From contig OY987298.1 in the NCBI GenBank assembly GCA_963920635.1, positions 57,515,949 to 57,579,948 of the forward strand: a stretch of DNA of 64,000 nucleotides, in the 5' to 3' direction. This document shows, piece by piece, positions 21,401-36,400 of this stretch. This stretch comes from Pseudeuparius sepicola. Taxonomy: Eukaryota > Arthropoda > Insecta > Coleoptera > Anthribidae. The translations under genes and the position numbers were made by a program. Positions within the stretch are counted from its first letter, which is position 1. Each line of letters opens with the position of its first letter. The notes under the pieces are model-generated. The model saw nothing but the letters and a program-made list of their open reading frames with translations. It searched no databases and was not told the DNA's origin.

Positions 21401-24400
21401 TCACGTCCAACCGGGTTCGACCCACAGCCCTCGAAAAATAAACTGGACTGCTTTTCTAATACAATCATTTCTCCCACCTAAATACATATAAAACTCCTGG
21501 ATAAAATTAACGCACAAACATAAACCCATTGTTTCAATTAAGTTTACCTGATATTCAAATATTTCTAAAGCATTCCTGATTTTTAGTAGAAAATAAAAAA
21601 CAATCTTGCCAGATTTTCGATAAAATTAAAATATTGCATCGAAAAAATCATACTTAAATCTGGCATATTTAAGCATTATTTTAAAGATAAAACGGTGTTC
21701 CTTGCCGTTTCGTTTATTAATGTGACATTTTGGGGCTGTTTTGAACACGATATACTTACCCATGGTATGTCATTGCGCATCTTGTGACGTCAGTTGCGAA
21801 TCAGACTTTAAATTGCTCCATATGTTTTACACAGCATAGATACTTTTTTTATGGGTTTTTGCTTATGTCTTTTAAATAAATGTTGTTAAAAATATGTAGA
21901 ATTTATTACTAGATAAATGAATGAATATTCTGTTGATAAAAAACACATTTAATTTGATACGCTGACTGCACATCCCGGCATTTTTGGCCTATTTCAAAGC
22001 ACTGTCGAGCTAGACTGACGATCAGTCAGTTGTTTACACTTTTCTCTTGACACATTAAACCGTAAACTATAAAAAATCATAAAACACAACCGCAGCCGCT
22101 GCATTATTTAGAATTTGTGATTCGCATAGATGCACAGAGTTGCCTTGTTCTCGGATTCGTTAGTGACATACCGTGGGTAAGTGTATCGTGGTTTTGAATA
22201 AGTTTGCTCGATTTTCAGATATTTTCAAAGCATCCCTGATTTTTAATTAAAAATAAAAAATGATTTTTCCCTACTTTTAAAGCCCTGTAGAAATGTTAGT
22301 CGGCCAAATAAATTAATCGAATCGAACACCCTGTATGTATCATAAGTGATTTAACATAATAACAAACACAGATTGAATGGAATGAATTGAAAAAGTTTAT
22401 TTATATATTTTTAAGAGATACCATAAACTGGGGCTACTTCGACATGATTTTCACATATACAGTGCCCGCCAAAAAGTTGGAACCAAAAGGGATTTTTTTT
22501 TATTTTTGGGCTAAGATGAAACTGCTCTGATGCGATCGTCTTTGCTTCCAAAAAGATTCGAAATGACATCATTAAACGTCGTGACGTCATTTGACATACC
22601 TGTCAAAAATGGCATTTAATTAAATAAATGGCCAAAATACGCTTTATTTGTGATTTTATCGAAAAAAGTTATTTGAAGAAGTTACTTAGAATTTTATTTT
22701 ACCGCTATGTGCAAATTTTCAGTCAAAAATTCTAACAGTGATAAATTTTTTATTTTTTTGAAAAAATATGAAAACTAATAACGTTGACTGACGTATTTAT
22801 AAAGACTTCTCACGGCTATAGCTTCATGTCCTGGAAGACAGATGGCTCTGATGGCTAAAACAATGTATTCTGCATTGTATTTTATCTCCGGAAAGCGCAT
22901 GGTGAGCCAAAAATATGTCAGACGTGACAGCCGTGAGCAGTCTTTGTGTGACTTTAGAATTGTTTGCCTATCATCCAAACGTGATATTTTTTAGTTTAGC
23001 TCAACTCAACTAACAAGGTGCAATTATATCTGGCAATACATTGTAACAAAAAATAAACCGTCCAAAATTGCACCTTGTTAGTTGAGTTTTTCTTGAAACT
23101 AGCCGATTACGACTCAGAAAGGGTCCATAACTAAAAAATATTACGTTTAGATGATAGGCAAACAATTCTAAACACAAATATATCACACCGAAAAAAAAAT
23201 GAAATTTATTAGTTTTTATATTTTTCCAAAAATCAAAAATTTATCATTGTCAGAATTTTTGTCTGAAAATTTGCACATAGGGGTAAAATAAAATTCCAAG
23301 AAACTTTTTCAAATAACTTTTTTCGATAAAATCACAAATAAAGCGTATTTTGGCCATTTATTTCATTAAATGTCATTTTTGACAGGTATGTCAAATGACG
23401 TCACGACGTTTAATGATCTCATTTCGAATCTTTTTAGAAGCAGAGATGGTTGCCCCGGAGTAGTTTCATCTTAGCCCAAAAATAAAAAAAGTTCCCTTAT
23501 GGTTCCAACTTTTTGGCGGGCACTGTATATCATTGTACTACTTACACTGAAAACATGAAAAAAACAATAGTGCAGTTGTGACATTAGAAGTCTTGTTGTT
23601 GAAATGCACCGTTTATTTTTCTTTGAAAAAATTCGAAATATATACAGTCAAGTTTGGTTATAGCCCAGACCCTTCGCTACAGACTGTGCTTCGCCGTATA
23701 TTTTTAGGCGAACCCAAAAGGATGCCAAGTCCCTCGAGTTGGCATCCTTTGTGGAAATTCGTACAAATATTTCCACTACTGTCCCATAGAGGTCGCTGAG
23801 TTCTACATCTTTCCACTCGTCGTTGCCAAATGTCGTGTATCCGGCCCATTATAGGGATAAAAATACATCTGCATACAAGCAGATGTATTATGTATATAAA
23901 TAATATAGGCACAGACTTGTATCAAAGATCATATCATGATCTTTGCTTCTATATAATAGCTTAGCGAAGCAGGTCTGTGTTTAAAGTCAAAAGGAGGCAA
24001 GGAAGATGGAATTGGTAGGTAAGGATTTTTGAGATTCATATTGATGTACATTTACTAAAAATTGCCGGGAAAACTACACCCTGAAAATCTCAGAAGTAAA
24101 AAAACTGCCCGACAAAAAAACTACCCCTTAAACCACCCCCTAAATGTTTTTGGTCGGATCATCGCCATTTTCAGCCAGAACGTTCAAAATTTACCCAGAC
24201 GCACCCAATCCGCGATTGAAAAAATTTACCTGACAAAACTACCCCCTGCATCCCTTTAAGGAAAAAAATTGATAACTCCATTGTTTCTGGTCCGATTTTC
24301 GCCGTTTTTACAAGGAAGTTCAAAAGAGTCTCAGAAGCATAAAAAACTGCCTGACAAAAAACTACCCCTTCCCACCCTCGAAATGTTTTTGGTCGGATCC

Positions 24401-27400
24401 TCGCCATTTTCAGCCAGAACGTTCAAAATTTACCCAAACGCACCAATCCGCGGTTGAAAAAATTTACCTGACAAAACTACCCCCTGCATCCCTTTAGGGA
24501 AAAAAATTGATAACTCCATTGTTTCTGGTGCGATTTTCGCCGTTTTCACAATGACGTTCAAAAGAGTCTCAGAAGCATAAAAAACTGCCTGACAAAAAAC
24601 TACCCCTTCCCACCCCCGAAGTTGTTTTTGGTCGAATCCTCGCCATTTTCAGCAAGAACGTTCAAAGTTTACCCAGACGCACCAATCTGCGGTTGAAAAA
24701 ATTTACCTGACAAAACTAACCCCTGCATCCCTTTAGGGAAAAAAATGATAACTCCATTGTTTCTGGTCCGATTTTCGCCGTTTTTACAAGGAAATTCAAA
24801 AGAGTCTCAGAAGCATAAAAAACTGCCTAACAAAAAAGTACCCCTTCCCACCCTCGAAATGTTTTTGGTCGGATCCTCGCCATTTTCAGCCAGAACGTTC
24901 AAAATTTACCCAGATGCAGCAATCTGCGGTTGAAAAAATTTACCTGACAAAACTACCCCCTGCATCCCTTTAGGGAAAAAAATTGATAACTCCATTGTTT
25001 CTGGTCCGATTTTCGCCGTTTTCACAAGGAAGTTCAAAAGAGTCTCAGAAGCACAAAAAACTGCCTGACAAAAAAACTACCCCTTCCCACCCCCTAAATG
25101 TTTTTGGTCGGATCCTCGCCATTTTCAGCCAGAACGTTCAAAATTTACCCAGACGCAGCAATCTGCGGTTGAAAAAATTTACCTGACAAAACTACCCCCT
25201 GCATCCATTTAAGGAAAAAAAATGATAACTCCATTGTTTCTGGTCCGATTTTCGCCGTTTTTACAAGGAAATTCAAAAGAGTCTCAGAAGCATAAAAAAC
25301 TGCCTAACAAAAAAGTACCCCTTCCCACCCTCGAAATGTTTTTGGTCGGATCCTCGCCATTTTCAGCCAGAACGTTCAAAATTTACCCAGACGCAGCAAT
25401 CTGCGGTTGAAAAAATTTACCTGACAAAACTACCCCCTGCATCCCTTTAGGGAAAAAAATTGATAACTCCATTGCAAAAAACTGCCTGACAAAAAACAAC
25501 CCCTTCCCACCCCCGAAGTTGTTTTTGGTCGCATCCTCGCCGTTTTCAGCAAGAACTTTCAAAGTTTACCCAGACGCACCAATGTGCGGTTGAAAAAATT
25601 TACCTGACAAAACTACCCCCTGCATCCCTTTAGGGAAAAAAATTGATAACTCCATTGTTTCTGGTCCGATTTTCGCCGTTTTCACAAGGAAGTTCAAAAG
25701 AGTCTCAGAAGCATAAAAAACTGCCTGACAAAAAAACTACCCCTTCCCACCCCCTAAATGTTTTTGGTCGGATCCTCGCCATTTTCAGCCAGAACGTTCA
25801 AAATTTACCCAGACGCAGCAATCTGCGGCTGAAAAAATTTACCTGACAAAACTACCCCCAGCATCCCTTTAGGGAAAAAAATTGATAACTCCATTGTTTC
25901 TGGTGCGATTTTCGCCGTTTTCACAAGGACGTTCAAGAGTCTCAGAAGCATAAAAAACTGCCTGACAAAAAACTACCCCTTCCCACCCCCGAAGTTATTT
26001 TTGGTCGAATCCTCGCCATTTTCAGCCAGAACGTTCAAAGTTTACCCAGACGCACCAATCCGCGGTTGAAATAATTTACCTGACAAATTACCCCCTGCAT
26101 CCCTTTAGGGAAAAAAATTGATAACTCCATTGTTTCTGGTCTGATTTTCGCCTTTTCACAAAGACGTTCAAAAGAGTCTCAGAAGCTTAAAAAACTGCCT
26201 GACAAAAAACTACCCCTTCCCACCCCCGAAGTTGTTTTTGGTCGAATCCTCGCCATTTTCAGCCAGAACGTTCAAAATTTACCCAGACGCACCAATCCGC
26301 GGTTGAAAAAATTTACCTGACAAAACTACCCCCTGCATCCCTTTCGGGAAAAAAATTGATAACTCCATTGTTTCTGGTCCGATTTTCGCCGTTTTCACAA
26401 GGACGTTCAAGTGTCTCAGAAGCATAAAAAAGTGCCTGACAAAAAAACTACCCCTTCCCACCCCCGAAGTTGTTTTTGGTCGAATCCTCGCCATTTTCAG
26501 CCAGAACGTTCAAAGTTTACCCAGACGCGCCAATCTGCGGTTGAAAAAATGTACCTGACAAAACTACCCCCTGCATCCCTTTAGGGAAAAAAATTGATAA
26601 CTCCATTGTTTCTGGTGCGATTTTCGCCGTTTTCACAAGGACGTTCAAGAGTCTCAGAAGCATAAAAAACTGCCTGACAAAAAACTACCCCTTCCCACCC
26701 CCGAAGTTGTTTTTGGTCGAATCCTCGCCATTTTCAGCCAGAACGTTCAAAGTTTACCCAGACGCAGCAATCTGCGGTTGAAAAAATTTACCTGACAAAA
26801 CTACCCCCTGCATCCCTTGAGGGGAAAAAATTGATAACTCCATTGTAAAAAACTGCCTGACAAAAAACAACCCCTTCCCACCCCCGAAGTTGTTTTTGGT
26901 CGAATCCTCGCCATTTTCAGCCAGAACGTTCAAAATTTACCCAGACGCACCAATGCGCGGTGAAAAAATTTACCTGACAAAACTACCCCCTGCATCCCTT
27001 TAGGGAAAAAATTGATAACTCCATCGTTTCCGGTCCTATTTTCGCCGTTTTCACAAGGACGTTCAAAAGAGTCTCAGAAGCATAAAAAACTGCCTGACAA
27101 AAAACTACCCCTTCCCACCCCCGGAGTTGATTTTGGTCGAATCCTCGCCATTTTCAGCCAGAACGTTCAAAGTTTACCCCGACGCACCAATCCGCGGTTG
27201 AAAAAAATTATCTGACAAAACACCCCCTGCATCCCCTTTAGGGGAAAAAATTGATAACTCCATTGTTTCTGATCCGATTTTCGCCGTTTTCACAACGACG
27301 TTCAAAAGAGTCTCAGAAGCTTAAAAAACTGCCTGACAAAAAACTACCCCTTCCCACCCCCGAAGTTGTTTTTGGTTGAATCCTCGCCATTTTCAGCCAG

Positions 27401-30400
27401 AACATTCAAAATTTACCCAGACGCACCAATGCGCGGTTGAAAAAATTTACCTGACAAAACTACCCCCTGCATCCCTTTAGGGAAAAAAATTGATAACTCC
27501 ATCGTTTCCGGTCCGATTTTCGCCGTTTTCACACGGACGTTCAAAAGAGTCTCAGAAGCATAAAAAACTGCCTGACAAAAAACTACCCCGCCCCACCCCC
27601 GAAGTTTTTTTTGGTCGAATCCTCGCCATTTTCAGCAAGGACGTTCCAAATAAGTAATCCCAAACGCACCAATTCTAAAACTACCCCCTGCATCCCTTTA
27701 CGAAAAAATATCATTACTGCATTTTTTCTGGTCCGATTGTCGCCTTTTCACAAGGATATTCTAAAGTCTCAGAATTCAAAAACAAATTTTCAGACAAAAA
27801 ACTAACCCTCCCCACCCCCAAGAGTCTTAACGAAGTTTCGTTTTACGAAAATCATAAAAGTTGAAATAACTTCTCAACAGTCAAACTTCGAATATCCCTA
27901 AATAGAGTCCCCTATCCACAGGATTCCTTTGAATTACTGGCTCTGTGACACCCTGTATGTTTTGCATTTTTGCATTTTTCCGATTTTTCTCTGAAGTCAA
28001 CCATATAGAGAATTTAAGTTTCTTGGCCCACTTGATTCACCAGTTGCGCTTAAAATTCCTATTTTGTTTAACTTTCACACCCTGTAGCATGGAACTCCCT
28101 GTAAATTTTTGTAAAAATTTTGTATATGAGGGTTTTGACTTGTCCTGATTAAAGCAATAGTTGTGGCAGATTTTAAATAAGAAAAAAAACGCTAAATGGC
28201 AGTTCTTTTACTTCTGAGACTTTTTTGAACGTAGTTTTGAAAACGGCGAAAATCGAACCAGAAACAATGGAGTTCTAATTTTTTCCTAAAGGGATGCAAG
28301 GGGTAGTTTTCTCCGGCAATTTTTTTCAACCGCGGATTGGTTCTTCTGGAATAATTTTGAACGTCCTTGCTAAAAATGGCGAACATCCTACCAAAAACAA
28401 CTTCGGGGGTGGGAAGGGGTAGTTTTTTCCGGCAGTTTTTTTATTTCTCAGACTGACTTTTTTTAAAATCCTTGTGAAAACGGCGAAAATCGGACCATAA
28501 ACAATGGAGTTATCATTTTTTTCCCTAAAGGGATGCAGGGGGTAGTTTTGTCCGGCAATTTTTTTCAACCGCGGATTGGTGTTACTGGAATCATTCTGAA
28601 TGTCCTTGCTAAGAATAGCGAGGATCCGACCAAAAACAACTTCGTTGGTTGAAACTAGTTATTCGAGGACAGGGATAAAATATTTCGCACCTAGTTTCTT
28701 TTGCAAGGGAACTGTTAGGTGGTGGTGGTTTTTTTTTTTTGAGGGTCGAAAATGGGTGGCCAAAGAAAAGGAAATACGTATGTACACGCCTAGTAAAATA
28801 AAGGTGATCTTGTTTTTTAAAAAAAAATTGTCAGAGTGGCATCCCGTAGCCCAGTCGGATAGAGGAGAGTGGGTAAATATAAGTATAACTAATTTTAATT
28901 ATGTAATTAAGAAAAGCGCCACCCGTTTTCCTCACTCTGACAACTAGCACAAACACAAAATCTAAACGGGAAATATTCTGGAAGTCAATATTGCTTTATT
29001 ATTTAGAGGTGTGACGATATTAAGTATTTTTCACAAACGTATTCTCTCTTATTGATTTTAGAGCCAATTACTCCGTGGCAAAGCGTATTCCCATATTATT
29101 GTGGGTCTTTTTATTTATATTAAATTAAGTTGATCTGATACGTAACAAATTCGAGACCAAGGTACCTTGTTTACATAAATATTACATACCCGTAACATCT
29201 ACCTACTTAGGCGTCTGTATGTAGGGGACACCAGTTTAAATGTGCTGGCTCTCCAGCGTCGATATTGCGTAAGGTAACTTTGGACCTCGGAATAGTTGCC
29301 TAATAGCTCAGGAAAAGTGGTTGCAGCTCAAGCCAGTCAAACAGCAGGTAACTCTAAGCCCGGGTCCGGAGCTGTCCGATAGGGGTGCTTCTATAGGTAA
29401 GTACTGGGGTGGGTTGCCGACACAAGGGTGCCGAAGTTGAATGGGGCAAGTCCCCGCCAGGAGATAAACCGAGTTTTTCGGCACAGGTAGGGGTACGTAC
29501 CTTGGGTGTTGGTTGGCCTTCTGAGAATAGATGGGGTTCTTTTTAGTAATACAGTGCAAATATATCTGGGAAATGGTGAATCGCTCAAATTTCCAACCTC
29601 TGGGACGGGGTAAAATGCTTACTCCCCAATCTTCGCCAAATCCCAATTTGCTTATTTTATCGAACAAAAATTATTCACGCATCCACGATGCAGTATCGAT
29701 TACCAATAATCCCCACTACCGGTCTTTAACGGATTTTCGGTTTAAATTGTCTGTCGTTTAGATTGGTATCCCTGCTGTAGTAAAGGTCGGGTTAAACGTT
29801 TTCGCAGAAACGGCAGAAATTTTCGGTGCACACTTAGTTAGTTTGTGCTACACTTTAGTACAATAAAGTGAAAGGTACAATTTGCCGGCACTCTCCAAAT
29901 CGACCTCACCCACAACGTTCCGCTCGCATCGGCAGTGTTGATGTTTAGATCACCCACAAAACCACCAATACTGGTTTGTTGATATCGAGATTTGACTAAT
30001 TAAAACCAAATTAAACAACAAAACAATACCGGAATTGCCGAGACCCAGCTACAATGCATGAAATTTTAGGTACGTTTACGAAAAATTTACTAGTATTGTT
30101 TTCTTTTAAGTGCGATTTAAATAAAAATTCAATATGCGCAAAATAAAGCGTTACATGGTGTTGGTGGGAAGGGGTAGTTTTTTGCGGCTGTTTTTTTATT
30201 TTTCAGGCTGACTTTTTTAACATCCTTGTGAAAACGGCGAAAATCGGACCATAAACAATGGAGTTATCATTTTTTTTCCCTAAAGGGATGAAGAGGGTAG
30301 TTTTGTCCGGCAATTTTTTTCAACCGCGGATTGGTGCTTCTGGAATAATTTTGAACGTCCTTGCTAAAAATGGCGAGGTTCCGATCAAAAACAACTTCGG

Positions 30401-33400
30401 GGGTGGGAAGGGGTAGTTTTTTCCGCAGTTTTTTTATTTCTGACATTGACTTTTTTTAACATCCTTGTGAAAACGGCGAAAATCGGACCAGAAACAATGG
30501 ATTTATGTTTTTTTTTCCTAAAGGGATGCAAGGGGTAGTTTTGTCCGACAATTTTTTTCAACCGCGGATTGGTGCTTCTGGAATAATTTTGAACGTCCTT
30601 GCTAAAAATGGCGAGGTTCCGATCAAAAACAACTTCGGGGGTGGGAAGGGGTAGTTTTTTCCGGCAGTTTTTTATTTCTGAGACTGACTTTTTTTAACAT
30701 CCTTGTGAAAACGGCGAAAATCGGACCATAAACAATGGAGTTATCATTTTTTTCCCTAAAGGGATGCAGGGGGTAGTTTTGTCCGGCAATTTTTTTCAAC
30801 CGCGGATTGGTGCTTCTGGAATAATTTTGAACGTCCTTGCTAAAAATGGCGAGGTTCCGATCAAAAACAACTTCGGGGGTGGGAAGGGGTAGTTTTTTCC
30901 GGCAGTTTTTTTATTTCTGAGACTGACTTTTTTTAACATCCTTGTGAAAACGGCGAAAATCGGACCAGAAACAATGGATTTATGTTTTTTTTTTCCTAAA
31001 GGGATGCAAGGGGTAGTTTTGTCCGACAATTTTTTTCAACCGCGGATTGGTGCTTCTGGAATAATTTTGAACGTCCTTGCTAAAAATGGCGAGGTTCCGA
31101 TCAAAAACAACTTCGGGGGTGGGAAGGGGTAGTTTTTTCCGGCAGTTTTTTATTTCTGAGACTGACTTTTTTTAACATCCTTGTGAAAACGGCGAAAATC
31201 GGACCATAAACAATGGAGTTATCATTTTTTTCCCTAAAGGGATGCAGGGGGTAGTTTTGTTCGGCAATTTTTTTCAACCGCGGATTGGTGCTTCTGGAAT
31301 AATTTTGAACGTCCTTGCTAAAAATGGCGAGGTTCCGATCAAAAACAACTTCGGGGGTGGGAAGGGGTAGTTTTTTCCGGCAGTTTTTTTATTTCTGAGA
31401 CTGACTTTTTTTAACATCCTTGTGAAAACGGCGAAAATCGGACCAGAAACCATGGATTTACCGTTTTTTTTCCTAAAGGGATGCAGGGGGTAGTTTTGTC
31501 CGGCAATTTTTTTCAACCGCGGATTGGGGGTTTCTGGAATCATTCTGAATGTCCTTGCTAAGAATAGCGAGGATCCGACCAAAAACAACTTCGGGGGTGG
31601 GAAGGGGTAGTTTTTTTTATTTCTCAGACTGCCTTTTTTTACGTCCGTGTGAAAACGGCAAAATCAAACCAGAAACAATGGTGTTATCATTTTTCTCTAA
31701 AGGGATGCAGGGGGTAGTTTTGTCCGGCAACCGCGGATTGGGTGTGTCTGCGTCCGGAATAATTTTAAACGTCCTTGCTAAAAATGGAGAGGATCTGACC
31801 AAAAACAACTTTGGGGATGGGAAGGGGTAGTTTTTTCCCGCAGTTTTTTTTTATTTCTAAGACTTTTTGAACGCCCTAGTGGAGGTATGAAGTTGTTTCG
31901 CTAAAGAGATGCAGGGAGTAGTTTTTGGCAGGATATTTTCTCCAATCGCGGATCGCGGATTGGTGCATCTGGAATAATTCTAATAATTTCGAATTGTAGC
32001 TGCTTTATTATTACTACTCGTATAAAAATGCTATTCCTTCTATCCACCTGTTCTTGCACCGACAACGTTGCAGCGTTTTTTATGGGATAGGTGCTTTCAA
32101 GGCAACCGAATTATTGTGTCAGCCGGCCGATTATATTTTTATTGGAATTTCCCACATGCGGCGCCCTCTATTGGCGCCAGGTCAAACAATTGGGTCCCCA
32201 GGCCCCAGGCACTGTCTGTAGCGAAGCTATATAGGTCTGTGGTTATAGCAAACTCTGTCTATAACGAACTACCGGTTATTATGAACAAAATGAAAAGTAC
32301 ATCCAATTTTGTAATATATATTTTGCTCCAATATAATGAACTCTGATATAGCGAACTGTTGGCTATAACGACCTGTTGTTTAGTGCATTTCGAACACAAT
32401 AGGTCGGTTATAACGAACTATCGAGAAAAATCTACGGGACCTCCCCCCTCTTCCGCAATATCCCGAACTGCCGATCCAACCTATAGTGGCTCGTCAGTAT
32501 CATACGTATAATAATCGAAAGAACACGTGCACGCGTTTCTCGTTTACCATGGAAGAAAAAAGTAATAAGCGCCGCGCTATTAGCCTTGCTGAAAAAATTG
32601 AAATCATTTCAAAAATTCAAAATGGAGCAGCTAATGCTCAAATGTGTAGAGATTAAAAGTTATCCAAGTCAACAGTTTCAACAATTTGGGCAAATAGGGA
32701 TAAATACCTGCGTGTTCAACATATGAATACCTGTACAACAAAAAAAACTGTGAATGTCCTCTAAGCCAGATTTAGACCAATCGCTACTAAAGTGGTTTTC
32801 TTTAAAACAAAGTCAGAATGTTCCTATTTCTGGCCCTATTTTACAAACTAAAGCAACGGAATTTGGGAACATGACTATTGCTGCTAGTTCTACTTCCGAA
32901 ACGAACACAGTTACGTCAGATGCAAGTTTTGTTTGTTCAAAAATTTGGATTGATAGGTTTAAGCGCAGATACAATATCAAATCTGCAAGGACTCACAGTG
33001 AAGCAGCAGCTGTTTCACCAGAAGTTACAAAACAATGGCTTACTACTGTTTGGTCCAATCTCAAACGAAAATACTCCGACTGTGATATCTTTAACGGCGA
33101 TGAAACCGGTTTATTTTTTAAAATGACTCCTGACAAAACTCTCAAATTCAAAGGAGAACAGTGCGCTAGAGAAAAAATCCGAAAGACAGAATTACCGTAT
33201 TCGTGTGTGCCAATATGGATGGTTCTGAAAAAAGAAAACTTATTATAATTGGAAAATCGGCAAGGCCTCGATGTTTCAAGAATATCCAAAATCTGCCAGT
33301 TACATATTTTTCCAATAAGCGGGCATGGATAACTTCCGAATTCTTTGAAAAAATATTAAGAGAATGGGATGAAGAACTTTTGCGTAAAAAGAGGCGAATT

Positions 33401-36400
33401 TTACTCTTAGTCGATAATTGTCCTGCCCACCCGAAATTACAAAATTTAAAAAACATTGAGTTAGTGTTCTTGCCGCCAAATGTTACAGCTGTTCTACAAC
33501 CTATGGACCAAGGCGTCATTCGTTGCTTGAAGTCTCATTACCGACACCAACTTTTATTGAAGATTATAACAGCTTTGGACGAAAATACTGAACTGAATAT
33601 ATCTTTACTGGATGCTATAATGATGTTAACGGCGGCTTGGAGAAAAGTTACTGCAAATACAATTTCAAATTGTTATCGTCATTCAGGCTTATGTTTGGAT
33701 AGTGCATCACTTGAGGAAGAAGATGAAATTCCTCTGACAGAATGGTTGAGAAGAGAAAATATAAAAGATAGACAAGAAGGTAGAAATTTACAAAAATGGG
33801 CAGAAGACAATGGAATCACTGAATTTGATGGTTACAATTTAAACTAAATTTGTTACTTCTGATGATAATTTAGTTGTTGCTGAATTTCCTAGCGACAACG
33901 AAATCATACTATCGGTAACAAATGATGGAATTAATTCGGAAAATGAAACAGAAGAAGAGGAAGACCAAGATCAACAGGAAGTGCCTACCATAACTCAAGT
34001 TTTACAAGCTCTGAAAACTGTCAATGTATTTAATCAATTGAACAGTTGTGATAACAAAAGTGTTGAAGCTGTGGAACACCTGCAAAATATTGTATTGAAA
34101 GGTAGTTTGATGAAAAGGCAGAAACAAAGTAAAATAACAGATTTTATGTAATATATACATCAGAATTTTATACAGTGCCCGCCAAAAATTCTGCACCATA
34201 TGGGAAAAATTTTTAGTAAATAACTTACGGAAAATTTGCTTGCGGCATCAGGTTTTGCTTGCTCTAGAACCAAAATTAACATAATCAAATGTTGTGACAT
34301 AGTCTTTTTTATATGTCAAATTTGACATTAATGAAAAAAATGTCCGAAAAACGGGCTTATTTAACCGAATTTCGAAAAAAGTCATAAGAAAAATATGTTT
34401 CTTTCGCAATTTTATACCCGTTTATACCCGTGCAAAATTTTAAGAGCCTACTACGATTTTCATATTTTGCCCTTTGTTGCTCTTTTCCGTATTTGTTAAT
34501 CCATAAAAGTCGATCCTATGTAATTTAAAACACTCATTGACTGAATACATACTGCACAATTCTTAGTTTACGGTCTAAATATCCTTCTTTTCCTTTTTTT
34601 TGCAAAAAAATTAAAATGAGGGCTTGTTGAAGAAGCACGCTTGGTGCAAAACTGATCTCATTTTTACAGATAAACACATAAATTCGATTTACAAACTTCT
34701 TTCTATAGTAAATGGTTGTAAAAACACACAAATATTTCTGTCATGCTGATCTGATCAGAAATATCTAGAAAATTTAAAATATTATGTCCAATAATATCCA
34801 ACAAAGGGCAAAATATGAAAATCGTAGTAGGCTCTTTAAATCTTGCATAGGGGTATAAAATTGCTAAAGAAACATATTTTTCTTATGACTTTTTTCGAAA
34901 TTCGGTTAATAGACCGTCAGACAGTGACAGATTTTCCTTACTGATTTTCTCATTTATGCCTTGGAGAGGGCTGAAAGGTAAATCGATGCTGAGTCGGAAA
35001 ATAGTAATTTTAAGTTTGGCCCCCGGGGAAAACATATGGAAAATTCGATTTTTCAAAACAGAAAAAAAAGGTACTAATTCTCACTTATGCCATGTATACC
35101 GTATGATTTCTCATACTATTCCGACCTCGAAAACCCAAAGGCATAAGTGTAGCGTATGGATAAAGGGTTGAATTAAGGGTTCGGCAGATCACACAAAAAA
35201 AGACGTGGTTTACTGGCCAAAAATTGGTTGGCAGAAGTGACGCGTGGGGAAAAATGTACTTTTGGGTCGGAAAATAAGTCAGAATTTTTTTTTTTCGTCA
35301 ACTGATTTTGTCAGGGATAAAAGAATTGCAATAAAAACTTATTAACATAAAAACCTCAAAACCATGATGGCAGAAGTACAGAGCGGGGTCTTCATATTTT
35401 AAAGAAATAGGAAAGTTGCAGGAAATTCGTGGAAATGTTAATTAATAATAGCAGTTATGCCGTTTGGCATGTAGTTAGAAAATGCGATTCTAGGACTACA
35501 TACCAAGAGGCATAAGTGTAGGACGGGGTTTTCATACATAGTGTCCTCCAAAAAATTCACACCATAGGGGGGAAATTTTTAATTAATGTTTTATTTTGAA
35601 ATTTAATTTTGGGGTTACCTTTTGCTTAAAAAAAGATGAAAAATGACCCACTCAAACGTGGTCATGTGACTTTCTTTATCTGTCAAAAATGACATTTAAA
35701 AAAATATATCGCCAAAAATGGATTTATTTGTTAAAATATTAAAAAGTTATACTTGAAAAAGTTGTTTCTTTTTCAATTTTACGTAAGTGTACCAAATTTG
35801 AATGCTCTAACAAAAGATTTAGTTTTTTGCCAGTATTTTTAACATTTATGAAATTTCTGAAAATTTTTAAAACTTGTAACTTCCTAAAAACTTTTTTATA
35901 TCACTAGCTTTATCATTCTAATTTTTTTTATTACTAATAGAATTAATAGTAAACTACGTTGTAAGAGAAAGTAGTAAAACCGGAATAGAAAGTGTAGCAT
36001 GTGGAAAAAGGGTTGAATTAAGGGTTTGGCAGATCACACAAAAAATGACTTGGGTTACTGACTTATGTTTGAAGAGGCATAAGTGTAGGACGGGGTTTTC
36101 ATACAGTGTCCTCCAAAAAGTTCGCACCATAGGGGGGGGGGAATTTTTAATAAATGTTTTATTTTAAAATTTAATTTTGCTTGAAAAAAGATGAAAAAAG
36201 ATGAAAAATGACCCACTCAAACGTGGTCATGTGACTTTCTTTATCTGTCAAAAATGACATTTAAAAAAATATATAAAGTTTTTACAAAGTTACAAGTTTT
36301 TAAAATTTTCAGAAATTTCATAAAAATATTAAAAATTGGCAAAAAACTAAATCTTTTATTAGAGCGTTCACTACGTACACTTACGTAAAATTAAAAAAGA

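Noticed and set aside
24269..27215. Several near-identical 62-67-residue open frames (MITPLFLVRFSPF...)
   Set aside because: They recur once per satellite monomer and change with monomer length; they are by-products of the tandem repeat, not a gene family.
30796..31830. Open frames of 77-104 residues on both strands in the inverted satellite
   Set aside because: Same satellite read in other frames; they span monomer boundaries.
24061..31990. CRISPR-like array
   Set aside because: Monomers are contiguous 238-bp units without unique spacers, and the DNA is eukaryotic.
33166..33519. 117-residue - strand frame
   Set aside because: It is the complement of the Tigger DDE domain, which carries all three catalytic Asp motifs on the + strand.
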